Shown: in pieces, positions 12,807 to 24,215 of the stretch
Position numbering within the stretch: position 1 is the stretch's first letter
Layout: every line of letters starts with the position of its first letter
DNA from: Syncephalis fuscata
Lineage: Eukaryota > Zoopagomycota > Zoopagomycetes > Zoopagales > Piptocephalidaceae
DNA length: 64,000 nucleotides
Reading direction: 5' to 3'
NCBI GenBank assembly: GCA_025786725.1
Contig: JAHLTZ010000004.1
Span: 186,001-250,000, forward strand
The notes under the pieces: generated by a model
Told to the model about the DNA's origin: nothing
What the model saw: only the letters and a program-made list of their open reading frames with translations
The model's database searches: none
Translations under genes and position numbers: made by a program

Positions 12807-13856
12807 CTACAACCGGCGTCGTTGTCTTACTACACGTCCCATCGCTTCACTGTAGATATGTGCATGTTCGGGATCTTCCATTAAACGCATATTAATCATC
12901 ATTTGTTTAATTCGATGATGCAACTTGACCAACAGTGTCTGTGTTGAAGCATCTTCTTCATCAATATTTTGTAATGGTGCAAACGATTCGCGTAAAGCAT
13001 CGGCCGATTGTCGTGCTAGTATTGCTGTGAACGCATTGGCACGTAACAGCTGATCCTTTAAAGACAACTCATCCGACATACTCTTAATCCATATTGGGCC
13101 TACTTGACTGACTGCAATGAAGAAATTAATATAAACTTGGTGCAGAATAGTAATTTGTTCGTGTGGCGTATATCTGGGCAGCATATTGCCGAACATCCAA
13201 AGCAGCCATGACTCTGGCCATAGCGTTAAACTGGCTTCAGTAAGAAACATGCCACAAAGAGCGAGCCAGCGCCAGTAACTGCCAAAACCAGCTTTACCAA
13301 ACAGTGCAAATAATCCTATAGTAGTCACGGTGCCAATATAGTAACCTAGCATATTTGGTACGGCATTCTTTCGATACTCCTCAACTGTGCGACATCTTGG
13401 ACATTGGTTCTGTTCCATACCAAAACGGTCATAGACATATCGACGCACCGGATCATTAAGTGTTTCATAGGCCTCGCGAATCCTAATAAACTGGTCTTCG
13501 TTGCCATCATTTTTATCGGGATGTGCTTGGAGTGAAAGCTTTTTAAAGTTGAGTTTCAATGCCCTTGAATTGAACTTTGACGGTGTTAAATTAAGTTGCG
13601 TATAATGGTTCGTTGGAAGTTGCTGACACGCCTCTAATACTGTGTACGCCAGATAACTGAGCACTACAATAGTATAGATGCGTCGATTGTGGCGATTGTA
13701 TTTCGCATCTCCTGGGGCGGGCTGAGAGCGTGAATCTACTGGATAAACTATCCGGTAATAGATCGACTGTATGATTTTAGTGACGAATCCCGGCACAAAG
13801 GTCCATAATAGCATGTAGACATACATGGAGGAGCTACCGCTCTCTGAAGAGCCCAT
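12807..13856 (-). CDS. Multi-pass membrane J-domain (DnaJ) protein
   Basis: An intronless 349-residue Hsp40 co-chaperone expected to recruit and stimulate an Hsp70 at a membrane, probably the ER. Two hydrophobic segments (about 11-30 and 60-77) precede a J-domain at about residues 84-150, with the diagnostic HPDK at 112-115 (LQAHPDKNDG) and the helix IREAYETLNDPVRRYVYDRFG. A CPRC pair (about 154-157) follows, then more hydrophobic stretches (YYIGTVTTIGLFALFGK; WLALCGMFLTEASLTLW) and a helical basic C-terminus ending RQRRRL. The layout matches fungal ER-membrane J-proteins, but I cannot assign an orthologue. Confidence 0.85.
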   Translation of the reverse strand: MGSSESGSSSMYVYMLLWTFVPGFVTKIIQSIYYRIVYPVDSRSQPAPGDAKYNRHNRRIYTIVVLSYLAYTVLEACQQLPTNHYTQLNLTPSKFNSRALKLNFKKLSLQAHPDKNDGNEDQFIRIREAYETLNDPVRRYVYDRFGMEQNQCPRCRTVEEYRKNAVPNMLGYYIGTVTTIGLFALFGKAGFGSYWRWLALCGMFLTEASLTLWPESWLLWMFGNMLPRYTPHEQITILHQVYINFFIAVSQVGPIWIKSMSDELSLKDQLLRANAFTAILARQSADALRESFAPLQNIDEEDASTQTLLVKLHHRIKQMMINMRLMEDPEHAHIYSEAMGRVVRQRRRL

Positions 13857-14536
13857 ACTAGCAACGCTGTTCTTTGTTTAGTTAACGAGCAAGACAGAGA
13901 AAGTAGGAAAGAAAGCGGGATAGAGAGAAGGGAAGAAAAGTATAGGCGATTCAGGTAATACAACACTGCTATAGGAGGTAATACTTTGAGAACATTATCA
14001 GTACAACTTAAAGTTCCTGTTGACGACTCTAATATAGTCAGTACTTTTATAATGCAGTTTAATATTTTTATTAAATTTTTAGCTTGTGTGAAACTATAAA
14101 ATATTATAATTAAAGCTTAATAGTACGATATAAAGAATTGTAGTGTAGTGTAATAATGTTTAAAATAATAAATGACTAGAATACAATATTGCGACAACAC
14201 TCGCTTAAATGTCACAATAGTCGTACTAATACACTGGCCTATAAAAGTCATGGCATATGTAACAAAAATACCAGGAGGATAGTCACAAAATATATGGAGT
14301 TATATCAATTGCATGTATGCATAGCTATTTAACTTTGGGTTCAGCGAGCTTTATTACTATGCTTTGACTTGAATATAAGAATGCCATGTATATTTAGTTT
14401 ACAGTTATATCTCCAGTACAAGTAGGGACTGATACAAAATAGCATTGAGTCGAGCGCGCAATTTACACTGAGGCATCCTTCCGACAATGATCATACAAGA
14501 ACATAGCAGTAATCCAGCTTAAAATAAGCTGTCTAT

Positions 14537-17470
14537 CCTTGCAGCTAAATCACAATGCCGAACATAAATGAATATACGAACCAATCAGTATACTTTTATG
14601 CTTTGAAGAACTGCAGCTAGCATATACGTAACAGAAGATAATTGTAAGAAAGTACGGTTTAGTGCATTAAAACTGATGCCGCATTGATATCATGCATTGT
14701 TTGTAAAAAAGATGTTTATTTACCAACTATCAATAAATGTAACCATCTGTAAAATAGAGGAAATAAATATTTTGTCTCAATTGACCAGCTTCATTTTCTT
14801 GCAGAAAAATCTATTGGTTTCTTTCTAAGATAGCACGACTATTTGCTTACCATGCACTGTTTGGAGTGCATAAAGATATTGGGATACATTTGCCGAAAAA
14901 TAGCAGCAAATGCACAGTGATGCATCGTCACTGTTTTTATAGAACCAATAAATTCAGTTTACACTGCATAGCTGAATTATGTAGCTGCAAAACAAAATTG
15001 ATAGGTGTATTTCTATTGCACCATAGATATATTGGTATACGCATGCTTTAAGCTATCATGTGGCTGTGTTCTATTGGTTACATTATGTTCTAATGGTACG
15101 ATTTATACAATAAATTTACTTGATGCCTCACCATAATTACAGATTTAAATAGTTCGCATAATATACACATCTAGCTAACAGTGTCACCATTAAACCTCGC
15201 TTTCTGCCAAATACCCACTATTACCTACTTTATACCAATCCACTCTATTGTTTATTTAGCAAATCGATAATAACATGAAGCTTTTTATTGCCGTTCTCTG
15301 CGCCATTGCCGCGACTCTTGTGATTAGTACAGCTATAGTGGATGCTAAACCAACTTCATTAGGCCATGGTATGTTGCAATTACAATAAACATCCAATAGT
15401 GTTATGTTTACTAAATCTGTGTCTAATTGATGATGATACTAGGTGGTAAGTCCTTATTATAGGCTATTGTGTTTGCACTTACTGTATGTTGTTATACACA
15501 TTATAAACATTATAAACACATTTGAACAGTCGGTAAGTGTTGGACATACATTTTTAATAAATTACTAATTAATGAATAACTGCTAATGTAAAACGGATAA
15601 ACCAGTACCATTGGCTAAGAGTAAGTTTAATATAAAACAATAAATAAAGCACTTGTTCATAACACTAATATAATAAATTTATATTAATAGGAGGTAAACC
15701 ACAATAGAAATTGCCAGTTATTTAACTAATTAAGTATTGTTTATACTACCAAACTAACTTTACTAGCTCGTAAGTAGCATTAAATATTAAATATATATCA
15801 TACATCATATATGTCTAATAACTTGTATCAATAGCCCGTAAGTGGCATTGAATAGCACATGACTATATCTAAACATATATCATGCATATTGCGTATTTAA
15901 TAACTTGTATTAATAGAGAGTAAGTGGCATCGAATAGTGCATATTTATATACTAAACATATATCATGCATATCATGTATTTAATAATTTGTATTAATAGT
16001 TCGTAAGTGACATTGAGTAGTGCATACTTATATAATAAACATATACCATACATGTCTAATAACTTGTGACATAGCTGGTAAGTAGCATTAGATAGTACAT
16101 GATTATATACTAAATATGTACCATATATTTATATGTCTAATAACTTGCATTAATAGCTCGTAAGTAGCATTAAATAATTACAATTACACACTAAATATAT
16201 ACCATATATCATACATGTCTAATAACTTGTGACATAGCTAGTAAGTAGCATTAAATAATTATAATTACATACTAAACATATACCGTATATTATACATATC
16301 TAATAATTTGTATTGATAGCTCGTAAGTGGCATTGGATGCTAATGAACAATATACTAAACATATACCATATACCATATATGTTTAATAATTTGTGGCATA
16401 GCTCGTAAGTAGCATTGAATAGTGCATAATTATATACTAAACATATACCATATACCATATATGCCTAATAACTTGTATTGATAGGACGTAAGTGGCATTG
16501 GATGCTAATGAACAATATACTAAACATATACCATATACCATATATGTTTAATAACTTGTATCAATAGCTTGTAAGTAGCATTGGATAGTTATGATTATAT
16601 ACTAAACATATACCATATACCATATATGTTTAATAACTTGTATCAATAGCTTGTAAGTAGCATCAGATAGCCATAATTATATACTAAACATATACCATGC
16701 ATTGCGCGCGTCTAATAACTTGTATTGATAGGGCGTAAGTGGCATTGTATAGCCATAATTATATACTAAACATATACCATGTACTGTGCGCGTCTAATAA
16801 CTTGTATTAATAGCTCGTAAGTGGCATTGAATATTAATGAGCTATATATTAAAAATATGTCATGCATATTATCTGTCTACTAACTTGCATTAATAGCTTG
16901 TAAGTGGCATTATATACTGCTCAACTATTACTAAAAATATACTATAAACTGTGTGTTTAATAACTTGTATTAACAGAAGGTAAGTGGCAACATATAATGT
17001 TAGATTGTGCATTAATTCTATGGCATATCTTACATTATTTATAACCATAGAGTAACCGATGCTTTCAAGGCATCAGCATTGGTAGTATGGTTGAGCTGCT
17101 AGCTTCATACACTTTAGGTATATATTCGGCAAGAAACAAGCCCATTCAACAACTGCCGTTTAGTTCATTTATATATCAAGTTCTAACCAATGCTCCGGTT
17201 TATTGGCCTTTCAATCAATGGCATCATTATATTACCAACAAGTCTGCAATGAGTTGTGCCTATTCAACTGTGCAAACCTTTAGTAATAAACACATGATTT
17301 CATTTTAATTATATTTGATCAAGCTGTTGTTAGATCATATTTTATTTGCATTTAAGAATTAGCAAACAATAGCCGAGTACACAGATTAGCAGTACAATTT
17401 TACAATTTGCAAAGTTGCTTTTGTACGCTAATTATAATAATAATTTATTAATATGTAAAAAAATAATTAA
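14537..17470 (+). repeat. Cassette A: dispersed ~2.9 kb repeat carrying a microexon gene
   Basis: This block is present in inverted orientation at about 48520-51450 (C) and 59288-62215 (D) with near identity, and in a more diverged form at about 37770-40590 plus 3' flank (B). It consists of a ~700 bp 5' flank (starting near the shared CACAATGCCGAACATAAATG), the microexon gene, and a ~450 bp conserved 3' region that ends at an AT-rich stretch. I see no transposase, terminal repeats or target-site duplication, so it is a dispersed gene cassette rather than a recognisable transposon. Confidence 0.85.
15275..16978 (+). CDS. Secreted peptide precursor encoded by single-codon (3-nt) microexons, copy A
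   Basis: Exon 1 (15275-15368, 94 nt) starts MKLFIAVLCAIAATLVIS, a clear signal peptide, and ends in phase 1. Internal exons, each AG|exon|GT: 15443 GTG, 15540 TCG, 15606-15620 TACCATTGGCTAAGA, 15693 GAG, 15767 CTC, 15835 CCC, 15917 AGA, 16000 TTC, 16075 CTG, 16157 CTC, 16238 CTA, 16320 CTC, 16402 CTC, 16485 GAC, 16568 CTT, 16650 CTT, 16732 GGC, 16814 CTC, 16897 CTT, 16977 AAG. Joined, they read GVVPLAKR then APQIPAPTPRPSWPP, then TAA formed as T|AA across the last junction. LAKR is a Kex2-type dibasic site, so a 15-residue mature peptide is predicted. Introns are ~79 nt with TCTAATAAC branch-like and TTAATAG acceptor motifs. A final exon beginning AGTAACC at about 17052 would be untranslated. 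Function is unknown; a pheromone-like signal or effector is inference. Confidence 0.72.
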
Positions 17471-20400
17471 TTATAACCAATAACCAGTGCATTGTTGAAC
17501 AACTAACTGTCAGTGCTGGTAACTAAAGAATAATAGCGTTCGACCAAACTGCAAGTAACAAAGGCAACATTATTTATTGTTTTTAAAAGCTACTTTAGAT
17601 AATCACACTCGTTACAAAATTATAGTCTGTGAAAACTGACAGCTTATATAAAATTGAGATTTAGAAAAAGTAAAAATATTTCTAATATTGCTCATGTATA
17701 TAGCTAGTATGTAGGAACATCTAATTATCATAAGAATCAATTAATTTAAGATAGCTCAATTTTTCCAGATATTATCATTGATGTTTGTTTGCCCCATACC
17801 AGTTTATATCAAGGATTGGTGTCTATCATTTTTAGCTGAGTATGTTGATTAACTGATAACTGGCACATCTGCTTTTAAATTGACCTGCCATCAAATTACG
17901 ATTGACCTGTCGATATTGATAGTAAGCATAGAACAATTGAATAATATCAAAGCTATGAATATATGATAAATAATAATTGCCACAAAATTAATTAACCAAT
18001 TGATGTTGTAAGTAATAATAAAGCCTATGAGGTTGCCGCAAGAGTAATAGCATAAACACGTTGCTTTTATAGTATTAAAATATATAGTAATATAGGCACT
18101 GTGAATGAGCAAGTGAAAGTTAGCAAACAACGATTGTAAAGTTATAGTGTGTATAAAAGTGAAATGAGTAAAATAAATCAAAACTTATAACAAAGTTTGC
18201 AGTTAACAAATATCTTTATTATTATGTGCGAGATTAGCCGACAATATGATGATATATATTAGTATGTGTATACAATGGGGATGATATGACTAGATAGAAT
18301 ATATATATGTGTGCGTCCAGAATAATAATGTTATTTAACTTAAATAAATAAATATAGAACACCATTCTAATGAATTTATTGAATTAATTTATATTGATTA
18401 ATGTTTAACAAATGAGTTTTGTAATAAATTTAATGTGTGTTTTGGCAGCCATTACATTGTAATTCCATATTGTGCTACAAGTCAAAAGAAATGCTTTATT
18501 GACTTTGGAATGTAAAAACAACTACTCATCTTAAGCTATTGTGCTTCGACTCTTACATTCTCACTTATTTATTTCACCCCTCTTAGCACTTTTAAATACA
18601 ATTAAACACGCACTCATCACTATAACATGTATAATATTGCATCAAACATTAATTAATTTGTGTGTAACTATTAATACAATAATGTAATTAAATATGCACA
18701 TTACGGTAATAGCTGAAGCTAAAATAACATTCAATAAAATAAAAGGCTTTTTAAACTGAATTGTTAAATATCTTTGTTGAAATGGTCTACAAGTATAAAA
18801 TAATAAAATAATTGCAATTATTGAATATAATTATTACGATATGCAAATGTGGTTCAAGTAAACAGAAACAAAATAAAAAAGAAATAGATCACATAACAAT
18901 TTGGTGTGCAGTATGACAAACAGGCAACAGAAGTAATGAGTAACGATATGAAATCAATCATATGGCTTTTATTAATATTCGATCAATCTTTTTACACATA
19001 GCCAACAACAATAATAATTAACCTCAAGTGTTTCAAATAAATTAAATAGTATGTTACATTATACATTTAAATCAGTTTATTAACAATATTTTAATAGAAA
19101 GTAATATAACTATGTTGTGCATCATATTGGCATAACTTCGATTGGAACGAATTGTGCTTTGGGAACAGATGTGGGAGCAAAGTAAAATGCAACCATAATC
19201 TTTCAAATAAATAGTGTAACATATCATTTGATTTTCTTGAAACATTTAAGACCAATCATTGTTGGCTATGTGTATGAAGATTAATTGAATATTAATAGAA
19301 GCCATATGATTGATTTTATACCATTCCGCAGTCGTTGTTGTTGTTGTACTAATATATACATGCTATGTACCATTTCATTTTTAACTTTTAACTTTTAGTG
19401 CTTGTTAGTTGAGTTAAATAAACTTCATCATCATATAAAATATTGTGTGTCATTCAACATTATTATACAATCTAATTAAATTATTAATTAGAGTGTGATT
19501 TGGATACTAAGTGGCTACATTTAATAACATCCAATCTATTGAACATGATAGTGGGTGGTGCGTGATATCAATCATCAAATACTCATCAATGTAGATTTAT
19601 TATCCAGTATGCATATGTCCACCATTTACCTATATCACTCCCAATATGCCCCACACTACTATATATTATTCTATGATATACTAGACACATTCTGTTTATT
19701 ATATGTTCCAATATACTTCATTCAGTTTACTTATTGCATTATGTGCGTTATAGGTTCAACAGCGTTATTTATGCTTGTCTATCGTACATTTATTCTACTT
19801 TATATCATTATATTGTATAGTATCGACACGTTATTTAAACTGCTGTTTATTTAATACTAGCTTGGTTACTAATAAATTTAGATTATTACATTTATTTGCT
19901 CATGCATATATGTACCGTGCTATTATTTGATAAACAAATCAGTTAATGCGAATTGGCTATGACTTTGATGCTAGTAGAGTAATTAATGGATATCCATAGT
20001 AACAACAAGTTCAAACGAAATAAAAACGCGATGAATTGATGAGTATGCAAATAGAGAAGAAAGCTAGAAATAAAACAGCGTAAACAGTAATAACATAGTA
20101 TGTAATAATGATATATGCGTATTAATAATAAATATATACCAATAAACAAATGCTTGCACAAATGCTTATTTCCCTCACTCCGTTATATGCACTATAACTT
20201 CAACACCAATTATCATACTTTTTTATTATACATTTATTTTATTCTATATTATTTTATACTTGTCTAGCCTTTCTCTATTCAATACTATTTTTATTTTTGT
20301 TCTAGCTTTATTATTAGCAAATGTCGACTAATTCCGCTCATTGATTATGCATATGTGCTCAATAACTTTAACATTGCTAATCTCGTTCAATATTGCGTAT

Positions 20401-21629
20401 TCATTATAGTGTTATTATTTTATTATATATTGGCTATACGCTGTCTATATCCGTTGTCGGTATGGCTCCAACTCTTTTATTAATAAAATTGACATATCAC
20501 ACTTGATTTGCTTACTGAATTATATTGGCATAACAAATAATATGAATATGAACGGAGTTATGTTTTATTAAGATTATTTATAAATAAATTAAATCATGTC
20601 AATTAGTTATGATCTTAATGTTAATCAAGCAAAATAACGGATATAAATAGTAATAACACATAATGTGATAATATATGCATACTGAATAATGAATCTACAA
20701 TGGTGAGTATTTTGGACCCTGATGTGAATTACTTCTAGTTTCATGTTCCCTGGAATAAAGTTTAAAAGTGTAAATATTATTAAATGTAGTCATTTGATCA
20801 CCAAACAAACAATAAATGACTAGTAAATTGTTTAATGTACATAAAAGATTATTTTTATTTAATTAATAAATAATGTAATATATATAATCCATAAATCGAG
20901 TGGCATTGTATATAAAAATACTATGAACAAACTAAAATACAGATAAGGGAATTACTTAAGTGGTAGAATAAAATAAAGAATAAAAATCAATAGCATAAAA
21001 GCAAATATAATTATAGAACATGTCAACAGTAAAACAATAAGTGTAATAAGAAGAATAGATAGCAAACAATAAATACAAGTATATTCACAGAACAATGTCA
21101 CAGGTAAATAAGAAGGATGAATATCAATGCATAAACAAATGTTATTGTCAGAACATGATATTATAATTGACAGCTAAACTTGTAAGCATTAGATTTAGTA
21201 TATAAGCAACAGTGTTTATTGAATGTTAAATAAAATGTAAACATACCTATTCTAAACTGCGCATTTGTACATATCATTAAATAGTGATCCATCAAGAGAG
21301 AAAGAAAAAGAGTTAACAAAAAAGATTAGTACAAATAAGCATACCAACACACCACTTGAGTAAAATAAATGTTTAAAATAGCAGCTACTAATACAATGTT
21401 TTATTACATTTAATTTTATTTTATGAAAATGATAATGCTATTACATTTATTAATATTTATTATGAATGATGATTTAAACACAAATCAATCTAATCAACTT
21501 ATTATAATCGATTGCGTAAAATGATTTACTGCCCCGGTGGGTTAAAGTAGATATCAATTATTTACCTCTTTTTAATACAACTAATTATAGCTTTTTTATT
21601 CAATTGCTACACGTTGCTTTATTGGAATC
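17471..21629. other. Gene-poor AT-rich region
   Basis: About 4.2 kb with no convincing gene on either strand. Open frames are short, rich in Ile/Tyr/Leu as expected from AT-rich noncoding DNA, and share no family motif. Apart from the foldback element at 18951-19316 I find no array of microexon units here; an isolated cttgtaagcattagattt near 21181 resembles one degenerate unit. Confidence 0.5.
18951..19316. mobile_element. Foldback / MITE-like element
   Basis: The ends are imperfect inverted repeats: AAATCAATCATATGGCTTTT at 18951 is mirrored by the complement ending at 19316 (AGCCATATGATTGATTT). Pairing continues inward through TACACATAGCCAACA and a segment around tgtttcaa...aatag, for arms of roughly 110 nt or more. 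The element is ~366 bp and noncoding, which suits a MITE or long hairpin. I could not identify a target-site duplication. Confidence 0.6.
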
Positions 21630-23498
21630 ATGACTGCCAGCTACGCTGTAGAAGATCGGTTACGTAAACTGGAGAATGATCTTTGTTTGCTTCGTTACCC
21701 GTACACGCTGGACACGCACGGGTAAGATAACAATGAGAATGCAACCAATATCGGTTGACGGTTGTTGTGGTCTAGAGTTCGCGAGAGCAATATCCAAGCC
21801 TATTTGCCTGTACTTAGCTATTTACTGACCGAGTTTTCACATCCTATTACAACTTATTTGGAAAACTTACCGGAAAAGTCAAAAATAGAGCCGTGGACCA
21901 TTGTAATAGATCGAATTAACCATCGACGTGGAGGCGCAGCCTATATTGTAGATGCCATTTATCGACTATTACGAGAGGAGCTCGATGAGCCACACCCGCG
22001 TCTATCAGAGGCTCAACTATTTGACAATGCAACTTCTGCTGAATTAAAACTTGACTGGATCACTTATATTATGCGATTGTTTCGGCATTGGCACAACGAT
22101 CTTTTACTTGAAAAGAAAAGTAAATCAGTAAAGCCGCATCAAATTGATGATTATCAACACAATATATTATCACATCCAATCTCTGTAGCAAATTTAGAAA
22201 TGAATAATCATCCTACAGGCCGATTAGATCATGCACACACCAATACAAGGCTGAGCACCGATCAGCGTAGGCACGAAGACTTTACCGATTTTGACTATTT
22301 ATTGGATGGCCCGTCAGAGCTATCAACCGACAGAGAAAAGAAATATTACGGCGTTAATGGTATTGTTAGAGAAGGTGCAAGAATGAAAGGTCTGTCTAAA
22401 GCACCAGCCGATATCCACTTTAAAAATGAGCCTGCATTAAACGACGACGATTTTGATCAACTGGTTCAAACACAGCAAGAAATCCAAACGGTATTTTAAC
22501 AAATTAATTTATTATTATTGCTAATAATACAATTATTAGGAGATACGTGTACTTATTAGCAAGCTTTATAAGCTAGAAACACAGCTTACAACAGTGACAA
22601 GCCATTTAAGCCGGTATCAATTGTCTAAACAAGAGACAGCAAACTACAAAGAGGCCACTACGACTACGGCTACCACCACCGATCGTATTCGTTCTACTAC
22701 ACCTCAACTAACAAACTATCCACTGGAAAACTATCGCAATAATCCCAAAAATAATCTAATGAATAGCGAAAACCATGCATCATCACGTTATCGATCAAAT
22801 AGTCTAAATCAGCCGAATTTACAAGAACAAGCAAGTAAACAAAAACATGTAACATCAAGATTTTATCATATTCAAGAAAAAAAGGTAAATATTAATTTAA
22901 TATTAGTTAATTGTAAATCAAGTATTAATCTGCTGTAGACAAATCAATTTGCACTACCACCGGTTGAAGACTCTATTCATCCCATTGACGCAGTAAAAAC
23001 TTGGCGTCATGATACTTTTTCTAGAAATCACTGGGCTATTCCAGATGATGAGGTAATATGTAATATGACTTGTGATTTATTAAAACTGACTAATTGTATC
23101 TTTCTATAGACCATTCATTCGGATAACCAGCATCATAGACGCCGTCGTTTACCAGATGCCTATGAAGTGGCAAGTAATAGCTATATTACTTTAATTAACA
23201 CTATATTAATGAATATAGAATAATGTATAGGCAGCCCATAGAACACAAAATGATCCCATCACGTCGTCACCCATAACAAATAGAGTCGTATATCATCCAC
23301 CGGTAACTATTATAAACTAATTTTTATTAATAACTAACTTTTGAACTAAAGATGAATGCAACGCGAGTAGAGTCCAAGCGAGAAAGAACTGGCCATTCAA
23401 GCAAGAAAGAACGCTTTGAATCAGATGATTCAATTGATGCCATGCTTCATAACATGTCAGCACGTTTTCATCGGCCAGTTACAAAACATAAAGAATAA
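21630..23498 (+). CDS. CEP44: CEP44-like centrosomal protein
   Basis: Seven exons (21630-21721, 21776-22490, 22540-22884, 22939-23052, 23110-23169, 23231-23302, 23352-23498) join in frame. The N-terminus, RLRKLENDLCLLRYPYTLD followed by LPVLSYLLTEFSHPIT and AYIVDAIYRLLREEL, matches the CEP44 N-terminal domain, which binds microtubules and helps convert centrioles to centrosomes in animals. The middle has a helical segment (IRVLISKLYKLETQLTTV), and the rest is charged and disordered. The intron after exon 5 has a GC donor (GTG|GCAAGT). CEP44 tracks with centrioles, so its presence suggests the organism builds basal bodies; that step is inference. Confidence 0.78.
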
Positions 23499-23546
23499 AA
23501 ATACTATTAAAATACTAAACTTCACTTTTTAATCATTTCACTCATC

Positions 23547-24215
23547 ATGTCACTATTTACTCGTCAAACTACATCGCCTGCCCGTCCGGAATGTATACCG
23601 GAAGCGAGCCAGAATGACGAGCCGACAACCAATGAAGAGACTACACCAAAAGCACCTATTCCTGAAGATGTACTCAAGTATCTTGAAAGCCAAGCATATG
23701 TGATGGCACATCAGTTCCAATCACTTATAGCCGGTCTTCATGACCAATTACAAGATGTAGGTAAAGGAAGATAATAGAAGAGGCATAGTAGAAATAAAAG
23801 TAAAAGAAACAAGTGCGAGAAAAGCGATGAATAGTATATAACACTCGAGTCAATGTTGGCCAGTTGAGGAATGAGCCATTTGTTGACTATAAAGATTAAA
23901 ACCTATAAAATAAGGCTCATGTTTATTATTGGATTTTAGATGACGCAGCTGACACTCGATAATGTGCGAACACATGCATTCTCGGTCGAACGCTTCGACA
24001 CGCAGGTAAACGCAATGATCGAGAAAGCATCTGCCCTTATTGCTCAGTGCGACCACTTGGATCGAGAACTCGAGTCGATCTATGTTATAGCCGACCAATT
24101 GTGAGTGGCGTTTTTGCTATTTAGCTATTTAGAATAGATAATGGTGTCTAACAATAGCTGTAGAAAGGGCTTTCATCAGATGTTAGATGTACTCGAACAG
24201 CAGCTACGAGTCTAG
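23547..24215 (+). CDS. BORCS6-like subunit of the BORC lysosome-positioning complex
   Basis: Three exons (23547-23756, 23940-24100, 24158-24215) give a 142-residue protein. After a disordered 40-residue start, the helical domain reads LKYLESQAYVMAHQFQSLI, MTQLTLDNVRTHAFSVERFD and KASALIAQCDHLDRELESIY, ending MLDVLEQQLRV. The pattern LE.QA..........L...L.....MSQLT......Y..SVE......D......A.....C..L...M is that of BORCS6/lyspersin, a BORC subunit linking lysosomes to Arl8 and kinesin. The first intron uses the donor GTAGGT; a donor 3 nt downstream would put the rest out of frame. Family assignment rests on pattern similarity of a short coiled-coil protein, so it is moderate. Confidence 0.65.

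Noticed and set aside
14866-15051. A Cys-rich ~61-69 residue open frame 5' of the microexon genes in A, C and D
   Set aside because: The ATG-started version exists only in C (50938-51147) and D; in A a 1-nt deletion changes the frame, and B lacks it. Probably leader or promoter sequence.
15443-16979. Array units as recursive splice sites inside one giant intron
   Set aside because: Recursive sites would be AG|GT with nothing between. Here exactly 3 nt separate the signals, and joining them yields a Kex2 site, a peptide and a stop in two independent arrays.
15760-16990. The regular ~82-bp repeats as a CRISPR array or plain minisatellite
   Set aside because: The repeats are imperfect, the variable part is only 3 nt, the context is a eukaryotic gene, and every unit has donor, branch-like and acceptor motifs that decode to an open frame.
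17087-17308. A 73-residue open frame (MVELLASYTLGIYSARNKPI start) in the 3' part of cassettes A, C and D
   Set aside because: It is conserved only among the near-identical copies and is broken in B by two 1-nt deletions. It follows the stop of the microexon gene, so it is more likely 3' untranslated sequence, though loss in B alone does not exclude it.
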